A stretch of 54,206 nucleotides of DNA from Paracoccaceae bacterium (GCA_011389685.1 JAABTV010000021.1:1-54206), one strand, 5' to 3'. Shown: positions 16,976 to 26,152, counted from the stretch's first letter. Numbers and translations are program-made. Notes: generated by a model from the letters alone, not told the origin.

Positions 16976-17584
16976 TTATTCCGCCGCTTTCGTCTCGTCT
17001 TTGCCACCGTCGCCACCCTGCGCGTCATTCTGCGCCTCGGACTTCGGCTTGCGGCTGCGCGGCCTCGGTTTGGGCTTGGGCTTGGGCTTGTCGCCCGCGC
17101 TTTCCGGGGTCTCGACAAGATTGCTCTGGCTTTCGCCGTCTTCGTTTCCGATCACATCGGGCTGCGATGCGCGGGTCTGATCGTCACCGCCCTGAAAGCC
17201 CTGACCCTGACCCTGGCCGCCCTCGCCGCCACCGGACTCGCGCTCCGGGCGCTGCTGGCGCTCGCGGTCACCCTGGCGGTCGCGATCGGTCTGGCGGTCG
17301 CGGTTCTGCCGCTCCTGCTCTTCGCGACGCTGATCCGTCTCGCGCTGGGCCTCGTTCAGCATGCGCTGATAATGCTCGGCATGCTGCTGGAAATTTTCTG
17401 CCGCGACCCGGTCATTGGACAGTTGGGCATCGCGCGCCAACTGGTTGTATTTCTCGATGACCTGTTGCGGGGTGCCACGCACCTTGCCCTCGGGGCCGGA
17501 ACTGTCGAACACGCGGTTGACGATATTGCCGACCGTGCGGTTGCGGTTGGTCTTCGACCGCGAGCGGGATTTCGATGATCTCAT
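16976..17584 (-). CDS. DUF4167 protein
   Basis: 202-residue soluble protein of unknown function. The conserved N-terminal part (residues 1-80) contains NRTVGNIVNRVFDSSGPEGK, VRGTPQQVIEKYNQLARDAQ and AAENFQQHAEHYQRML, the DUF4167 signature. The remainder is low-complexity: Arg/Asp/Gln repeats (about 85-120), Gly/Gln runs and a KPKPKPKPRPRSRKPK basic patch. This composition suggests an RNA- or ribosome-associated role, by inference. It lies downstream of prfA-prmC, its usual alphaproteobacterial place. Confidence 0.92.
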   Translation of the reverse strand: MRSSKSRSRSKTNRNRTVGNIVNRVFDSSGPEGKVRGTPQQVIEKYNQLARDAQLSNDRVAAENFQQHAEHYQRMLNEAQRETDQRREEQERQNRDRQTDRDRQGDRERQQRPERESGGGEGGQGQGQGFQGGDDQTRASQPDVIGNEDGESQSNLVETPESAGDKPKPKPKPRPRSRKPKSEAQNDAQGGDGGKDETKAAE

Positions 17585-17812
17585 GTTTTCCTTGGTCCAG
17601 TTGACTGTCTGGCCTTCGTTTGCCCGGTTGGCGCCTTCGGCACCTGCATTTCATCCGGAACGAAATCTGTCTGGCTTGATATCAGGCGGGACCGCGACTT
17701 TCGCATCCACCGCGCTGATGATTACGAGTAAACATGCCAAACAATGATTAACAAGGGCTAACAGGCGCTTTTCCCGGATCGCCCCCCGGTTTTTCGCCAA
17801 TTACGTTGCGAT
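17585..17812. promoter_or_regulatory. Leader/promoter region of the DUF4167 gene
   Basis: 228 bp between prmC and the DUF4167 start, both on the minus strand. It is noticeably AT-richer around 17715-17765 than its neighbours, as expected of a separate promoter. No confident -35/-10 pair or terminator was found. Confidence 0.35.
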
Positions 17813-18658
17813 TCAGCCGCGCTTTTTCGGCATACGGGCACCTGCAACCCGGTTCCTGCCGTCAAGATCGGGATAGAACCGGATGTTGTCAAGCCCCGCT
17901 GCCGCGACCATTTCGGACACCATGCGCCCCTGTGTCGGCCCGATCTCGAGCAAGAGCCGCCCGCCCGGCTCCAGATGCGCCGCCACCCCGCCGGTGATCG
18001 TGCGATACGCGCTCAGCCCGTCGCTCTCGTCGGTCAGCGCCATGCGTGGCTCGTGCATGAGCTCGGGCGCCAGCCCCGCCATCTCGCCGGCCGCGATATA
18101 GGGCGGGTTCGACACGATCAGATCGAACCGCCCCTCGACCGCCCCGAACCAATCCGACACAAGCCAGTCACAGCGCCCCGCCACGCCCAGCGCTTCGGCA
18201 TTTTCCCGCGCCACCGCCAGCGCCGGTTCCGACAGGTCCGTGCCCAGCCCCCGCGCCTGCCCCCGCGCCGCCAGCAGCGACAGCAGGATCGCCCCCGACC
18301 CGGTGCCAAGGTCCAGGACCCGGGCAAAGGGCACCTCCAGCGCGGCCAGCACCAGGCTTTCCGTTTCCGGCCTCGGATCAAGCACTTGGTCGGAAACCTT
18401 GAAGCGATGGTCGAAGAAATCCCGATAGCCCAGAACATGCGATAACGGCCGCCGCGCTGCCCGCGCCCGCGCCATCGCCAGGGCCGCATCCCATTGCGCC
18501 GCGCTCACCGGTTGGTCCATCGACAGGGACAGGCGCGCGCGCGCGATCCCCGCGCCCTGCCCCACGATCAGCCGCGCCTCGCGCGCCGCCCCGACGATGC
18601 CGGCCGCGTCCAGCACATCGCGCACCGCCGCCACCGCTTCGTGCAGGGTCCCTCTCAC
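17813..18658 (-). CDS. prmC: Release factor glutamine methyltransferase
   Basis: 281-residue SAM-dependent enzyme that methylates the GGQ glutamine of release factors. SAM motif [20 protein letters not shown] and catalytic NPPY ([12 protein letters not shown]) are present. The N-terminal helical substrate domain is intact (about residues 1-85). The start overlaps the prfA stop in an ATGA junction, so enzyme and substrate are made from one message. Confidence 0.96.
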   Translation of the reverse strand: MRGTLHEAVAAVRDVLDAAGIVGAAREARLIVGQGAGIARARLSLSMDQPVSAAQWDAALAMARARAARRPLSHVLGYRDFFDHRFKVSDQVLDPRPETESLVLAALEVPFARVLDLGTGSGAILLSLLAARGQARGLGTDLSEPALAVARENAEALGVAGRCDWLVSDWFGAVEGRFDLIVSNPPYIAAGEMAGLAPELMHEPRMALTDESDGLSAYRTITGGVAAHLEPGGRLLLEIGPTQGRMVSEMVAAAGLDNIRFYPDLDGRNRVAGARMPKKRG

Positions 18659-19704
18659 CCTTCCATCTCCGCCATCAGCCGCGCCTGGTGGTCCGAGATC
18701 AGCGCGTCGATCACCTCGTCAAGGTCACCCGCCATCACCTGGTCGAGCTTGTAAAGCGTGAGCCCGATCCGGTGGTCGGTCATCCGCCCTTGCGGGAAAT
18801 TATAGGTCCGTATCCGCTCCGACCGGTCGCCCGTGCCGACCTGCGCCTTGCGATCGGCGGCCCGCGCATCGGCGGCCCGCTGCCGCTCCATGTCAAAAAG
18901 CCGTGTCTTCAGGACGCGCATCGCGATCTCGCGGTTCTGATGCTGCGATTTTTCCGAACTCATCACCACGATGCCGCTGGGCAGATGGGTGATCCGCACC
19001 GCCGAATCGGTGGTGTTCACATGCTGCCCGCCCGCACCCGAGGCCCGCATCGTGTCGATCCGCAAATCCCCCGGATCGACCACCACATCCACGTCCTCGG
19101 CCTCGGGCAGCACCGCCACCGTCGCCGCGCTGGTGTGAACCCGCCCACCCGATTCGGTCTCGGGCACGCGCTGCACCCGGTGCACGCCGCTCTCGAACTT
19201 GAGCCGCGCGAACACGTTCTGCCCCGAGACCCGCGCCACCACCTCCTTGATGCCGCCCAGCTCGGTCACCGCCTGTTCCAGGATCTCGAACCGCCAGCCC
19301 CGCGCTTCGGCATAACGCTGATACATCCTGAGCAGATCGGCGGCGAACAGCGCCGCCTCGTCGCCCCCCGTCCCGGGCCGGATCTCGATCAGCGCCGGGC
19401 GCGCGTCGGCCGAATCGCGCGGCAACAGCGCCAGCTGCAGCGCCTCCTCCACGTCGCGCAGACGCGCCCGCAAATCCGGCAATTCCTCCTCGGCCAGCCC
19501 CCGCATCTCTGGGTCCGACAGCATCGCCTCGGCCTCGGCGATCTCGTCGAGCAACGCGCGATAGGCGTCGATCTGCGCGACCACCGGGCGCAGGTCGGCA
19601 TATTCCTTTCCCAGCCGCGCGATATCGCCCGCGCCCTCGGCCATGCTGGCTTCGAGGAACTCGAACCGCGCTCTGATCTCGTTCAGTCTGTCCAAGGGCA
19701 CCAT
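18655..19704 (-). CDS. prfA: Peptide chain release factor 1
   Basis: 349-residue RF1 recognising UAA/UAG. The tripeptide anticodon region reads [14 protein letters not shown] (PET where E. coli has PAT). The peptidyl-hydrolysis motif is [14 protein letters not shown]. The start [10 protein letters not shown] at 19704 follows AGAGG. An upstream in-frame start at 19752 would give an atypical N-terminus. First gene of prfA-prmC. Confidence 0.97.
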   Translation of the reverse strand: MVPLDRLNEIRARFEFLEASMAEGAGDIARLGKEYADLRPVVAQIDAYRALLDEIAEAEAMLSDPEMRGLAEEELPDLRARLRDVEEALQLALLPRDSADARPALIEIRPGTGGDEAALFAADLLRMYQRYAEARGWRFEILEQAVTELGGIKEVVARVSGQNVFARLKFESGVHRVQRVPETESGGRVHTSAATVAVLPEAEDVDVVVDPGDLRIDTMRASGAGGQHVNTTDSAVRITHLPSGIVVMSSEKSQHQNREIAMRVLKTRLFDMERQRAADARAADRKAQVGTGDRSERIRTYNFPQGRMTDHRIGLTLYKLDQVMAGDLDEVIDALISDHQARLMAEMEG

Positions 19705-19766
19705 GCCCGCCTCTTTCCCCATTCCCCGGGCTTGGTCAAGCCCGCGCCGCATGCTACATTCTGCAT

Positions 19767-20060
19767 ATGCGATCTATCACCCTCGCCCTGCTGATGCTGC
19801 CCACCCCCGCGCTGGCCGATGCCACGATCGGGGGCAAGACGGTCGATTGCTACTGCACCGACCGTGCCGGCGGGCGGATCGAGCTGGGCGAGACCATCTG
19901 CCTGCAGGTCGATGGGCGGATGTTCATGGCCCAGTGCCAGATGTCGCTCAACGTGCCGATGTGGCGCAAGGTATCCGATGGCTGCCTGAGCTCACAGATC
20001 CGCCAGCCACGCCTCGACCCGCTTGCGGTTGACCCCCGTATCGCCGCGCCCAAATCGTAG
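19767..20060 (+). CDS. Small secreted cysteine-containing protein
   Basis: 97 residues. Signal peptide [17 protein letters not shown], then a short domain with Cys in DCYCTD, ETICLQ, AQCQM and DGCLSS; five or six Cys suggest a disulfide-stabilised periplasmic protein. Function unknown. It is divergent from prfA by 62 bp. The last 23 codons overlap the 3' end of the convergent DUF1499 gene by 69 bp, and this tail (IRQPRLDPL...) looks non-conserved, so the gene may have lost an earlier stop. Confidence 0.7.
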   Translation: MRSITLALLMLPTPALADATIGGKTVDCYCTDRAGGRIELGETICLQVDGRMFMAQCQMSLNVPMWRKVSDGCLSSQIRQPRLDPLAVDPRIAAPKS

Positions 20061-20390
20061 CCGCGCGTAAATCTCCAGCCGGTCGACCACCTGCCGCACC
20101 GTGGTGTAATCGGGAAACCCCCACAGGGCCGACCGGGTGACATAGGTCACCATCCCCTCGCTCACAGACCCGGCCAGAACCCGCGTGCGCGGCCAGCCCC
20201 GTGCGATCCGGTCGAGCCGCGCCAGCCCCTCCGGCCCCGCCTCGACCACCCGCATCGCGCCGGCCTTGAAATCGCGGTCCTCCACCGTGGCCGGCATCCT
20301 GTGCCAGCGCCCCGGGTCCGACGGCGCCAGCCGCACCCACGCCCCGAATGCCAGCACGGCGGCCAGCACGATCCAGAGAACCCATATCAT
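19992..20390 (-). CDS. DUF1499 family protein
   Basis: 132-residue protein with an N-terminal membrane anchor (MIWVLWIVLAAVLAFGAWV) and a DUF1499 domain ([52 protein letters not shown]). Function unknown. Start chosen at 20390, with AGG close upstream; the ATG at 20414 would add eight residues before the anchor. It lies 34 bp after speB on the same strand. Confidence 0.82.
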   Translation of the reverse strand: MIWVLWIVLAAVLAFGAWVRLAPSDPGRWHRMPATVEDRDFKAGAMRVVEAGPEGLARLDRIARGWPRTRVLAGSVSEGMVTYVTRSALWGFPDYTTVRQVVDRLEIYARLRFGRGDTGVNRKRVEAWLADL

Positions 20391-20424
20391 TGCGCCTCGC
20401 ACTCCTGCTCGCATGAAAGCCCCA

Positions 20425-21387
20425 TCATCCGCGCCGCGTCCAGCCCCAGAGACAGATTAACTCCATCGCCACATGCGCCGCCGCGACGGCCGTCGCCCCG
20501 CTCGGATCATAGGGCGGCGACACCTCGACCACGTCACCGCCGACAAGGTCGATCCCCGCAAGATCGCGCAGGATGATCGCCGCCTGTCCGGTGCTGAGGC
20601 CCCCCCAGACCGGCGTGCCCGTGCCCGGCGCAAAGGCAGGGTCCAGCCCGTCAATGTCGAAGCTGAGATAGACCGGCCGGTCGCCGACGATCTCGCGCGC
20701 CTTCTTCGCGACCGCCTGCGGGCCACTCTCGTGCACCTCGCGCGCGTCGATGATGTTGACGCCCAGCGTGTCCGCGTTGGTGGTCCTGATCCCGATCTGA
20801 ACGCTGGTCGCCGGGTCCACGATCCCGGTTTTCACCGCCTTGTAGAACATCGTGCCATGGTCGATCCGCGAAAGATCGTCATCGGCCCAGGTGTCGGTAT
20901 GCGCATCGAACTGGATCAGCGACAGCGGCCCGTGCTTCTCGGCATGGGCCCGCAGGATCGGGAACGAGATATAATGATCCCCGCCAATCGCCACGCTCGC
21001 CGCGCCCGCATCAAGGATGGTCTTGATATGCGCCTGAAGCGCGCCGGGAAACTCCGGCACATTGGCATAGTCGAAGGCGAGATCGCCATAATCCACGATG
21101 TTGAACGCGTCGAGCGGCGAATAGCCCCAGCCATAGGGCGGATCGGGAGAGAGAAGCGCACTCATCTCGCGCACCTGCCGCGGCCCCAGCCGCGTGCCGG
21201 GCCGGTTGGTCACCGCCTGGTCGAACGGAATCCCCGTCACCGCCAGGTCGACACCACTCAGGTCCTTGGTATAGCGCCGGCGCAGAAAAGACGTCGCCCC
21301 ACCGAACGTGTTCTCGAAGGAATGGCCACGGTCACTCTCCCGCGTGAACGCCCCGTCCACCTCTTTCTTCGCATCTTCCAGCGCCAT
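20425..21387 (-). CDS. speB: Agmatinase / arginase-family ureohydrolase
   Basis: 320-residue binuclear Mn hydrolase, most like agmatinase (agmatine to putrescine plus urea). Metal motifs: GGDHYISF, DAHTDTW and DIDGLDPAFAPGTGTP, in order. The start MALEDAKKEV at 21387 follows GGGAGAGG. The window carries no arginine decarboxylase, so guanidinobutyrase or another ureohydrolase activity is possible. Length is normal. Confidence 0.9.
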   Translation of the reverse strand: MALEDAKKEVDGAFTRESDRGHSFENTFGGATSFLRRRYTKDLSGVDLAVTGIPFDQAVTNRPGTRLGPRQVREMSALLSPDPPYGWGYSPLDAFNIVDYGDLAFDYANVPEFPGALQAHIKTILDAGAASVAIGGDHYISFPILRAHAEKHGPLSLIQFDAHTDTWADDDLSRIDHGTMFYKAVKTGIVDPATSVQIGIRTTNADTLGVNIIDAREVHESGPQAVAKKAREIVGDRPVYLSFDIDGLDPAFAPGTGTPVWGGLSTGQAAIILRDLAGIDLVGGDVVEVSPPYDPSGATAVAAAHVAMELICLWGWTRRG

Positions 21388-21467
21388 CGCGCCTCTCCCC
21401 TCTTTCCCAAATCGGCACGCGCCTGCCCCGGGATCACGCACAATCCGCCGGAGCTCCAGCGCGCCCT

Positions 21468-21577
21468 GTTAACCCATTCACCGGGCAATTTCGCCGCAAC
21501 GCGGCGGTGCCCGCCCGGCAGCCGGGCAGCAGCCGGGAGTCACCCCTCGGGATTTGCCGCCCGCCACGCCGTTAACC
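21468..21577 (+). repeat. Repeat E, copy 1
   Basis: 110-bp unit bounded by GTTAACC at both ends. The interior CGGCAGCC...GCAGCCGGGAGTCACCCC matches the unit at 48660-48757. Non-coding. Confidence 0.55.
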
Positions 21578-21625
21578 ACCCCGCACGATGCCGCAACGCC
21601 GCATCAACCGAATCGCGCGCCCCGG

Positions 21626-21658
21626 CTTCATCTTGCCCCAAATACTCCCGCCGGAGGC
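21626..21658 (+). repeat. Repeat D, copy 2
   Basis: Same CTTCATCTTGCCCCAAATAC core and CTCC/GGAG mini-hairpin as copy 1. It lies 3 bp beyond the stop of the minus-strand amidohydrolase. Confidence 0.75.
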
Positions 21659-21661
21659 GCG

Positions 21662-22825
21662 TCACAGCGCGCCCGCCCGCTCGACCAGCCGCGCCAGGAA
21701 CGAGGCCCCGACCGGCGCGATCTCGTCGTTGAAATCGTATCTCGGATGATGCACCATCGCGCCGTTTTCTCCATTGCCGACAAAGACATAGGCCCCGGGC
21801 CGGGCTTCGAGCATGTAGGAGAAATCCTCCGCCGCCATCATCGGCCGCGCGGCGTCGTCCACCATGTCGTCGCCAACCACCCAGCGCGCCACGTCGGCGG
21901 CGAAAAGCGTTTGTTTCTCGTGGTTTATCGTCGCCGGATAGCCCCGGTCATAGTTGAGCCGCGCAGCCACGCCAAAGCTCGCCGCCTGCCCCGCCACGAT
22001 CTCGCCCATGCGCCGCTCGACCATGTCGCGCACCTCCGGATCGAAGGTCCGCACCGTCCCGCAGATATGCGCCGTGTCAGGAATGATATTCGTCGCCGTC
22101 CCCGTCTCGATCTTCGTCACCGACACCACAAGTCGCTTCTGCGCATCTGCATTTCGGCTCACAATCGTTTGAATTGCTTGCACAATTCCCACCGCCGCGA
22201 CCACCGGGTCATCGGCGTCATGCGGCATCGCCCCATGCCCGCCCCGGCCCTGGATGTCGATGTAGAAGCTGTCCACCGCCGCCATCAACGGCCCCGGCGC
22301 CAGCGCGATCATCCCCGCCGGCAGGCCCGGCCCGTTATGGATCGCATAGACCTCGTCGATGGCGTATCGCTCCATCACGCCTTCCTGCACCATGGCCTCG
22401 CCACCGCCACCGCCTTCCTCGTCGGGCTGGAACAAAAGCACCGCGCGCCCCCGGAAATTCCTTTTCTCTGCCAGATACTTGGCCGCCCCGAGCAGCATCG
22501 CCGTATGCCCGTCATGACCACAGGCATGCATCTTGCCCGGCACTTTCGAGGCATGGTCAAGCCCAGTGATCTCGGTCATCGGCAGCGCGTCCATATCGGC
22601 GCGCAGCCCGATCACGGGCCCTTCGCCCTGCCCCTCGATCACCGCCACGACGCCGCTTTCGGCCCAGCCGGTGCTGATATCCGTGATGCCGAATTCCTCA
22701 AGCCGGTCAACCACATAGGCGGCGGTCTTATGGCAATCCCGGCCCAGTTCGGGGTTCTGGTGAAGATGCCGCCGCCACGCGGTCATCTCATCGGCAAAGC
22801 CTGCAATCCGGTTGATAACGGCCAT
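21662..22825 (-). CDS. M20 family amidohydrolase (hippurate hydrolase-like), paralogue 1
   Basis: 387-residue di-zinc amidohydrolase of the M20D/HipO-IlvE2 type, acting on N-acyl amino acids. The metal motif HACGHDGHTAMLLGAAKYL and the catalytic Glu in FQPDEEGGGGGEAM are visible. A dimerisation domain lies around 185-300, and the terminal ligand region is MMAAEDFSYM and HHPRYDFNDE. It is closely related to the next gene, including the shared start MAVINRIAGFADEM. A tandem duplication; substrate unknown. Confidence 0.9.
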   Translation of the reverse strand: MAVINRIAGFADEMTAWRRHLHQNPELGRDCHKTAAYVVDRLEEFGITDISTGWAESGVVAVIEGQGEGPVIGLRADMDALPMTEITGLDHASKVPGKMHACGHDGHTAMLLGAAKYLAEKRNFRGRAVLLFQPDEEGGGGGEAMVQEGVMERYAIDEVYAIHNGPGLPAGMIALAPGPLMAAVDSFYIDIQGRGGHGAMPHDADDPVVAAVGIVQAIQTIVSRNADAQKRLVVSVTKIETGTATNIIPDTAHICGTVRTFDPEVRDMVERRMGEIVAGQAASFGVAARLNYDRGYPATINHEKQTLFAADVARWVVGDDMVDDAARPMMAAEDFSYMLEARPGAYVFVGNGENGAMVHHPRYDFNDEIAPVGASFLARLVERAGAL

Positions 22826-22889
22826 CTGTCGCGCTCCTTCGAATGTCCTGCCCGCGCACTCAAGCCCAATCGCGGCGCGGCGGCAAGTC

Positions 22890-24053
22890 TCAACCGACCG
22901 GGTGATGCCGCTCGATCAGCCGCGCAAGGAACGACGCCCCGATCGGCGCCACCTCGTCGTTGAAATCGAATTCAGGGTGATGCGCCGACGGGCCAACCCC
23001 TTGCCCCAGAAAGAAAAACGCCCCCGGCCGCGCTTCGAGCATGTAGGAGAAATCCTCGGCCCCCATCTCGGGTGGCAGCGCGGTCAGCACGTTGTCGGCC
23101 CCCATGATCTCGCGCGCGACGGCGGCGCCTTTCTCGACCTGATCGGCATGGTTCACCGTGGGCGGGTAATTGCGGTGATACTCCAGCCGCCCCGCAACCC
23201 CGTAAACCGCGGCCTGCGCGGTCACGATCTCGCCGATCCGACGCTCGGCCATATCGCGCATCGCGGGCGAGAAACTGCGCACCGTCCCGGCCAGATAGGC
23301 CTTTTCCGGCACGATATTCATTGCCGACCCGCCATGAATCTGTGTCACCGACACCACCAGCGCCTCCAAGGGCGGGCGGTTGCGGCTCACGATGGTCTGC
23401 AACGCCTGAAGCGTCGCCGCCGCCGCCGGGAGCGGATCGACGCAAAAATCGGGATAGGCCGCATGCCCACCCGTGCCGGTCAGGTGGATCTCGAAATCAT
23501 CCACCGCCGCCATGATCGGCCCCGCCGTGGTGCGAAACTCGCCCAGCCCCCCGAACGGGTCTGTGTGCAGCGCATAGACCTCGCCCACGCCGAACCGGTC
23601 CATGATCCCCGCCTCGACCATCAGCCGCCCACCGCCGATGGTTTCTTCGGCCGGCTGAAAGATCAGCACCGCGCGGCCGGTGAAATTCCGGCTTTCCGCC
23701 AGATACCTGGCCGCGCCGAGCAGCATCGTGGTATGGCCGTCATGGCCACAGGCATGCATCCGCCCCGGCACTGTCGAGGCCCATTGCGCCCCTGTCGCCT
23801 CGTCCATCGGCAGCGCGTCCATATCGGCGCGCAACCCCGTCACCGGACCCGGCCCGCGCCCCTCGATCACCGCGACAATGCCGCTTTCGGCGATCCCTTC
23901 ATGGATCTCGTCCACCCCGAATTCCCGCAGCTTCCCGACCACGAACCGCGCCGTTTCGTGACACGCCAGCCCCAGTTCGGGATGCATGTGCAGATGCCGC
24001 CGCCATCCGGCCATTTCGTCGGCAAAACCTGCAATCCGGTTGATCACGGCCAT
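22890..24053 (-). CDS. M20 family amidohydrolase, paralogue 2
   Basis: 387 residues, the same length and plan as paralogue 1, 64 bp away on the same strand. HACGHDGHTTMLLGAARYL binds metal. The catalytic Glu lies in FQPAEETIGGGRLM, the more usual form; paralogue 1 has DEE plus a Gly run. Start MAVINRIAGF at 24053. It is divergent from mazG across 59 bp. Divergence around the active-site loop suggests different acyl or amino-acid specificity, by inference. Confidence 0.9.
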   Translation of the reverse strand: MAVINRIAGFADEMAGWRRHLHMHPELGLACHETARFVVGKLREFGVDEIHEGIAESGIVAVIEGRGPGPVTGLRADMDALPMDEATGAQWASTVPGRMHACGHDGHTTMLLGAARYLAESRNFTGRAVLIFQPAEETIGGGRLMVEAGIMDRFGVGEVYALHTDPFGGLGEFRTTAGPIMAAVDDFEIHLTGTGGHAAYPDFCVDPLPAAAATLQALQTIVSRNRPPLEALVVSVTQIHGGSAMNIVPEKAYLAGTVRSFSPAMRDMAERRIGEIVTAQAAVYGVAGRLEYHRNYPPTVNHADQVEKGAAVAREIMGADNVLTALPPEMGAEDFSYMLEARPGAFFFLGQGVGPSAHHPEFDFNDEVAPIGASFLARLIERHHPVG

Positions 24054-24112
24054 CGTCTGGACTCCCTTTGTCTCTCCCGGCACAAGGAACCCCGAAAAAG
24101 GAGTCCTGCGCA

Positions 24113-24934
24113 ATGGCCAATGACGACCTGATCCACGACCGCAATGGCGGCATGCCCCGGCTGCTGGAGATCATGCGCCGCCTGCGCGACCCCGAAACCG
24201 GCTGCCCCTGGGATATCGAACAGACATTCGCCACAATCGCCCCCTACACGATTGAAGAGGCATATGAGGTGGCCGATGCCATCGAACGCGAAGCCTGGGA
24301 CGAGTTGAAAGGCGAATTGGGCGATTTGCTGTTCCAATCGGTCTTTCACGCGCAAATGGCCGAAGAGGCTGGGCTGTTCAGTTTCGACGAGGTCGCCGAC
24401 ACCATGTCCGACAAGATGGTCGCGCGCCATCCGCATGTCTTCGGTGACGAGACGCGCGACAAGTCGGCTGATCAGCAAACCCGCGACTGGGAGGCGATCA
24501 AGGCCGCCGAGCGCGCCGCCAAGGCCCAGACCGGCGTGCTCGACGGGGTGGCCACCGGCCTGCCCGCCCTGCTGCGCGCGATCAAGCTTCAGAAACGCGC
24601 GGCGCGCGTCGGTTTCGACTGGCCCGCGACCGACCACGTGATCGACAAGATCGTCGAAGAGGCGCGCGAGTTGGACGAGGCCCGCGACAGCCTCGGACAG
24701 GCCGAGATCGAAGAGGAGTTCGGCGACCTGCTCTTCGTCATGGCCAACCTCGCCCGCCATCTCGGAATCGACCCCGAATCGGCCCTGCGCAAGACCAACG
24801 CGAAATTCACCCGCCGCTTCCGCCGGATCGAAAAGTGGTTGTCCGAGAGCGACAAGACACCCGCTGACAGCGATCTCGACGAGATGGACGCGCTTTGGAA
24901 CAAGGCCAAGAGAGAGGAAAAGAACGCGCTATAA
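24113..24934 (+). CDS. mazG: Nucleoside triphosphate pyrophosphohydrolase MazG
   Basis: 273-residue all-helical NTP pyrophosphatase with two MazG domains. The first carries GCPWDIEQTF, EEAYEVADAIE and LGDLLFQSVFHAQ; the second carries EEARELDEA and EEFGDLLFVMANLARHLG. It hydrolyses non-canonical or excess NTPs to NMP plus PPi. ATG 24113 follows AAAAGGAG. In-frame ATG 24068 is unsupported. Confidence 0.95.
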   Translation: MANDDLIHDRNGGMPRLLEIMRRLRDPETGCPWDIEQTFATIAPYTIEEAYEVADAIEREAWDELKGELGDLLFQSVFHAQMAEEAGLFSFDEVADTMSDKMVARHPHVFGDETRDKSADQQTRDWEAIKAAERAAKAQTGVLDGVATGLPALLRAIKLQKRAARVGFDWPATDHVIDKIVEEARELDEARDSLGQAEIEEEFGDLLFVMANLARHLGIDPESALRKTNAKFTRRFRRIEKWLSESDKTPADSDLDEMDALWNKAKREEKNAL

Positions 24935-25040
24935 GTATCTGTTATTATTACTTATTATCTATCTCCATAGCTTGTGGAAAAGCGCGGAGAACACTTGGGG
25001 CGTGGCCTCCGAATGAATACCTGACAAAGTTACACAAGTA

Positions 25041-25069
25041 TTGACCCGACAAAAAAAGTCGGATTTAAC
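25041..25069 (+). promoter_or_regulatory. Promoter with overlapping palindrome, iron-binding protein gene
   Basis: -35 TTGACC (25041-25046), a 17-bp spacer and -10 TTTAAC (25064-25069), 33 bp upstream of the ATG. The spacer is filled by CCGAC-A7-GTCGG (25046-25062), a perfect inverted repeat overlapping the promoter core, as a repressor operator would. The regulator is unknown. A Fur/RirA/Irr-type metal response is only a guess from the gene. Confidence 0.6.
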
Positions 25070-25102
25070 GACGCGGAGTCAACCGCACCCAAGGAGGACG
25101 AC

Positions 25103-26101
25103 ATGATCGCCCGTATCGCACTCATTGCCGCCATCACGGCCACGCCGGCCCTCGCGCAAGAGGTCAACATCTACTCCTATCGGCAACCGGAATTGATCCA
25201 GCCGCTGACCGACGCCTTCACCGAGGAAACCGGCATCAAGGTCAATGTGGCTTATCTCGACAAGGGCATGCTCGAACGGCTGCAAGCCGAGGGCGACCGC
25301 TCCCCGGCCGATCTGATCTTCACCGTCGACATCTCGCGCCTTGCGGCGGCCGTGAATGCCGGTGTGACCCAGCCGGTAACGTCGGACTCGCTCACCGCCA
25401 ACGTGCCCGAGCAGTATCGCGACCCCGACGGCCACTGGTGGGGCCTGACCACGCGTGCGCGCATCGTCTATGCCTCGAAGGAGCGCGTTGCTGACGGCGA
25501 AATCGCCACTTACGAAGGCCTCGCCGACCCGAAATGGGAGGGCCGTATCTGCACCCGTTCGGGCACGCATCCCTACAATGTGGCACTCGTGTCGGCCATG
25601 CTCCACCATCACGGCGAAGAGAAAACTCGTGAATGGCTCGAAGGCGTCAAGGCCAACCTCGCCCGCAAACCGCAGGGCAATGACCGCGCTCAGGTCAAGG
25701 CGATCTGGGCCGGTGAATGCGACATAAGCCTCGGAAACACCTATTACATGGGCAAGATGCTCGAGAACGAAGACCAGCAAGCCTGGGCCGAAAGCGTCGA
25801 CATCGTGTTTCCGGTCATCGGCGGCAAGGGTGCGCATGTGAACATCTCGGGCGTCGCGATGACCAAGGCGGCGCCGAACCGTGACAACGCGCTCAAGATG
25901 ATGGAATTTCTCACCTCGCCCGAGGCCCAGGAAATCTATGCCGAGGCGAACTATGAATACCCGATCGCACCGGGAACCGAGCCCATCGACCTGGTGGCCA
26001 GCTGGGGCAGCTTCACCCCCGATGACGTCAACCTGATGGACCTGGCCAAACTGCGCCCGGACGCGTTGAAACTGATCGAGCAAGTCGATTTCGACGGGTA
26101 A
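25103..26101 (+). CDS. Fe(3+) ABC transporter substrate-binding protein (FbpA/FutA/IdiA type)
   Basis: 332-residue periplasmic iron-binding protein. Signal peptide MIARIALIAAITATPALA. The domain starts EVNIYSYRQPELIQPL and the paired iron-ligand Tyr residues are 214-215 (NTYYMGKM). The AAGGAGG ribosome site is strong. No permease or ATPase gene is adjacent: mazG lies before it and a nucleoside hydrolase after a strong terminator. The gene is therefore monocistronic and its FbpBC partners must be elsewhere. It has its own promoter with a candidate operator. Confidence 0.93.
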   Translation: MIARIALIAAITATPALAQEVNIYSYRQPELIQPLTDAFTEETGIKVNVAYLDKGMLERLQAEGDRSPADLIFTVDISRLAAAVNAGVTQPVTSDSLTANVPEQYRDPDGHWWGLTTRARIVYASKERVADGEIATYEGLADPKWEGRICTRSGTHPYNVALVSAMLHHHGEEKTREWLEGVKANLARKPQGNDRAQVKAIWAGECDISLGNTYYMGKMLENEDQQAWAESVDIVFPVIGGKGAHVNISGVAMTKAAPNRDNALKMMEFLTSPEAQEIYAEANYEYPIAPGTEPIDLVASWGSFTPDDVNLMDLAKLRPDALKLIEQVDFDG

Positions 26102-26125
26102 CCTCCCAGTCCCCGTCGATACCTT

Positions 26126-26152
26126 TGGGGCGCCAACCGGCGCCCCATTTTT
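26126..26152 (+). terminator. Intrinsic terminator of the iron-binding protein gene
   Basis: Perfect 9-bp stem TGGGGCGCC / GGCGCCCCA with an AACC loop, followed at once by TTTTT. It starts 25 bp after the stop. The best factor-independent terminator in the window. Confidence 0.93.

Larger units (their letters stand above)
21388..21661. other. Intergenic speB/M20 interval
   Basis: 274 bp without a gene. It contains repeat E copy 1 and repeat D copy 2, plus the speB ribosome site at the left edge. No terminator with a T-run was seen. Confidence 0.6.

Noticed and set aside
16841..16980. Small gene between repeat A copy 1 and the DUF4167 gene
   Set aside because: Frames there only continue repeat A translation or antisense of the DUF4167 tail; no start with a ribosome site.
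17715..17770. CtrA-like TTAA pair upstream of the DUF4167 gene
   Set aside because: Minus-strand TTAG-N6-TTAA has the wrong base and spacing for the TTAA-N7-TTAA consensus; not strong enough to report.
24935..25040. Possible IS remnant or small gene in the AT-rich stretch after mazG
   Set aside because: No open frame with a ribosome site and no inverted ends; best read as promoter-upstream DNA.
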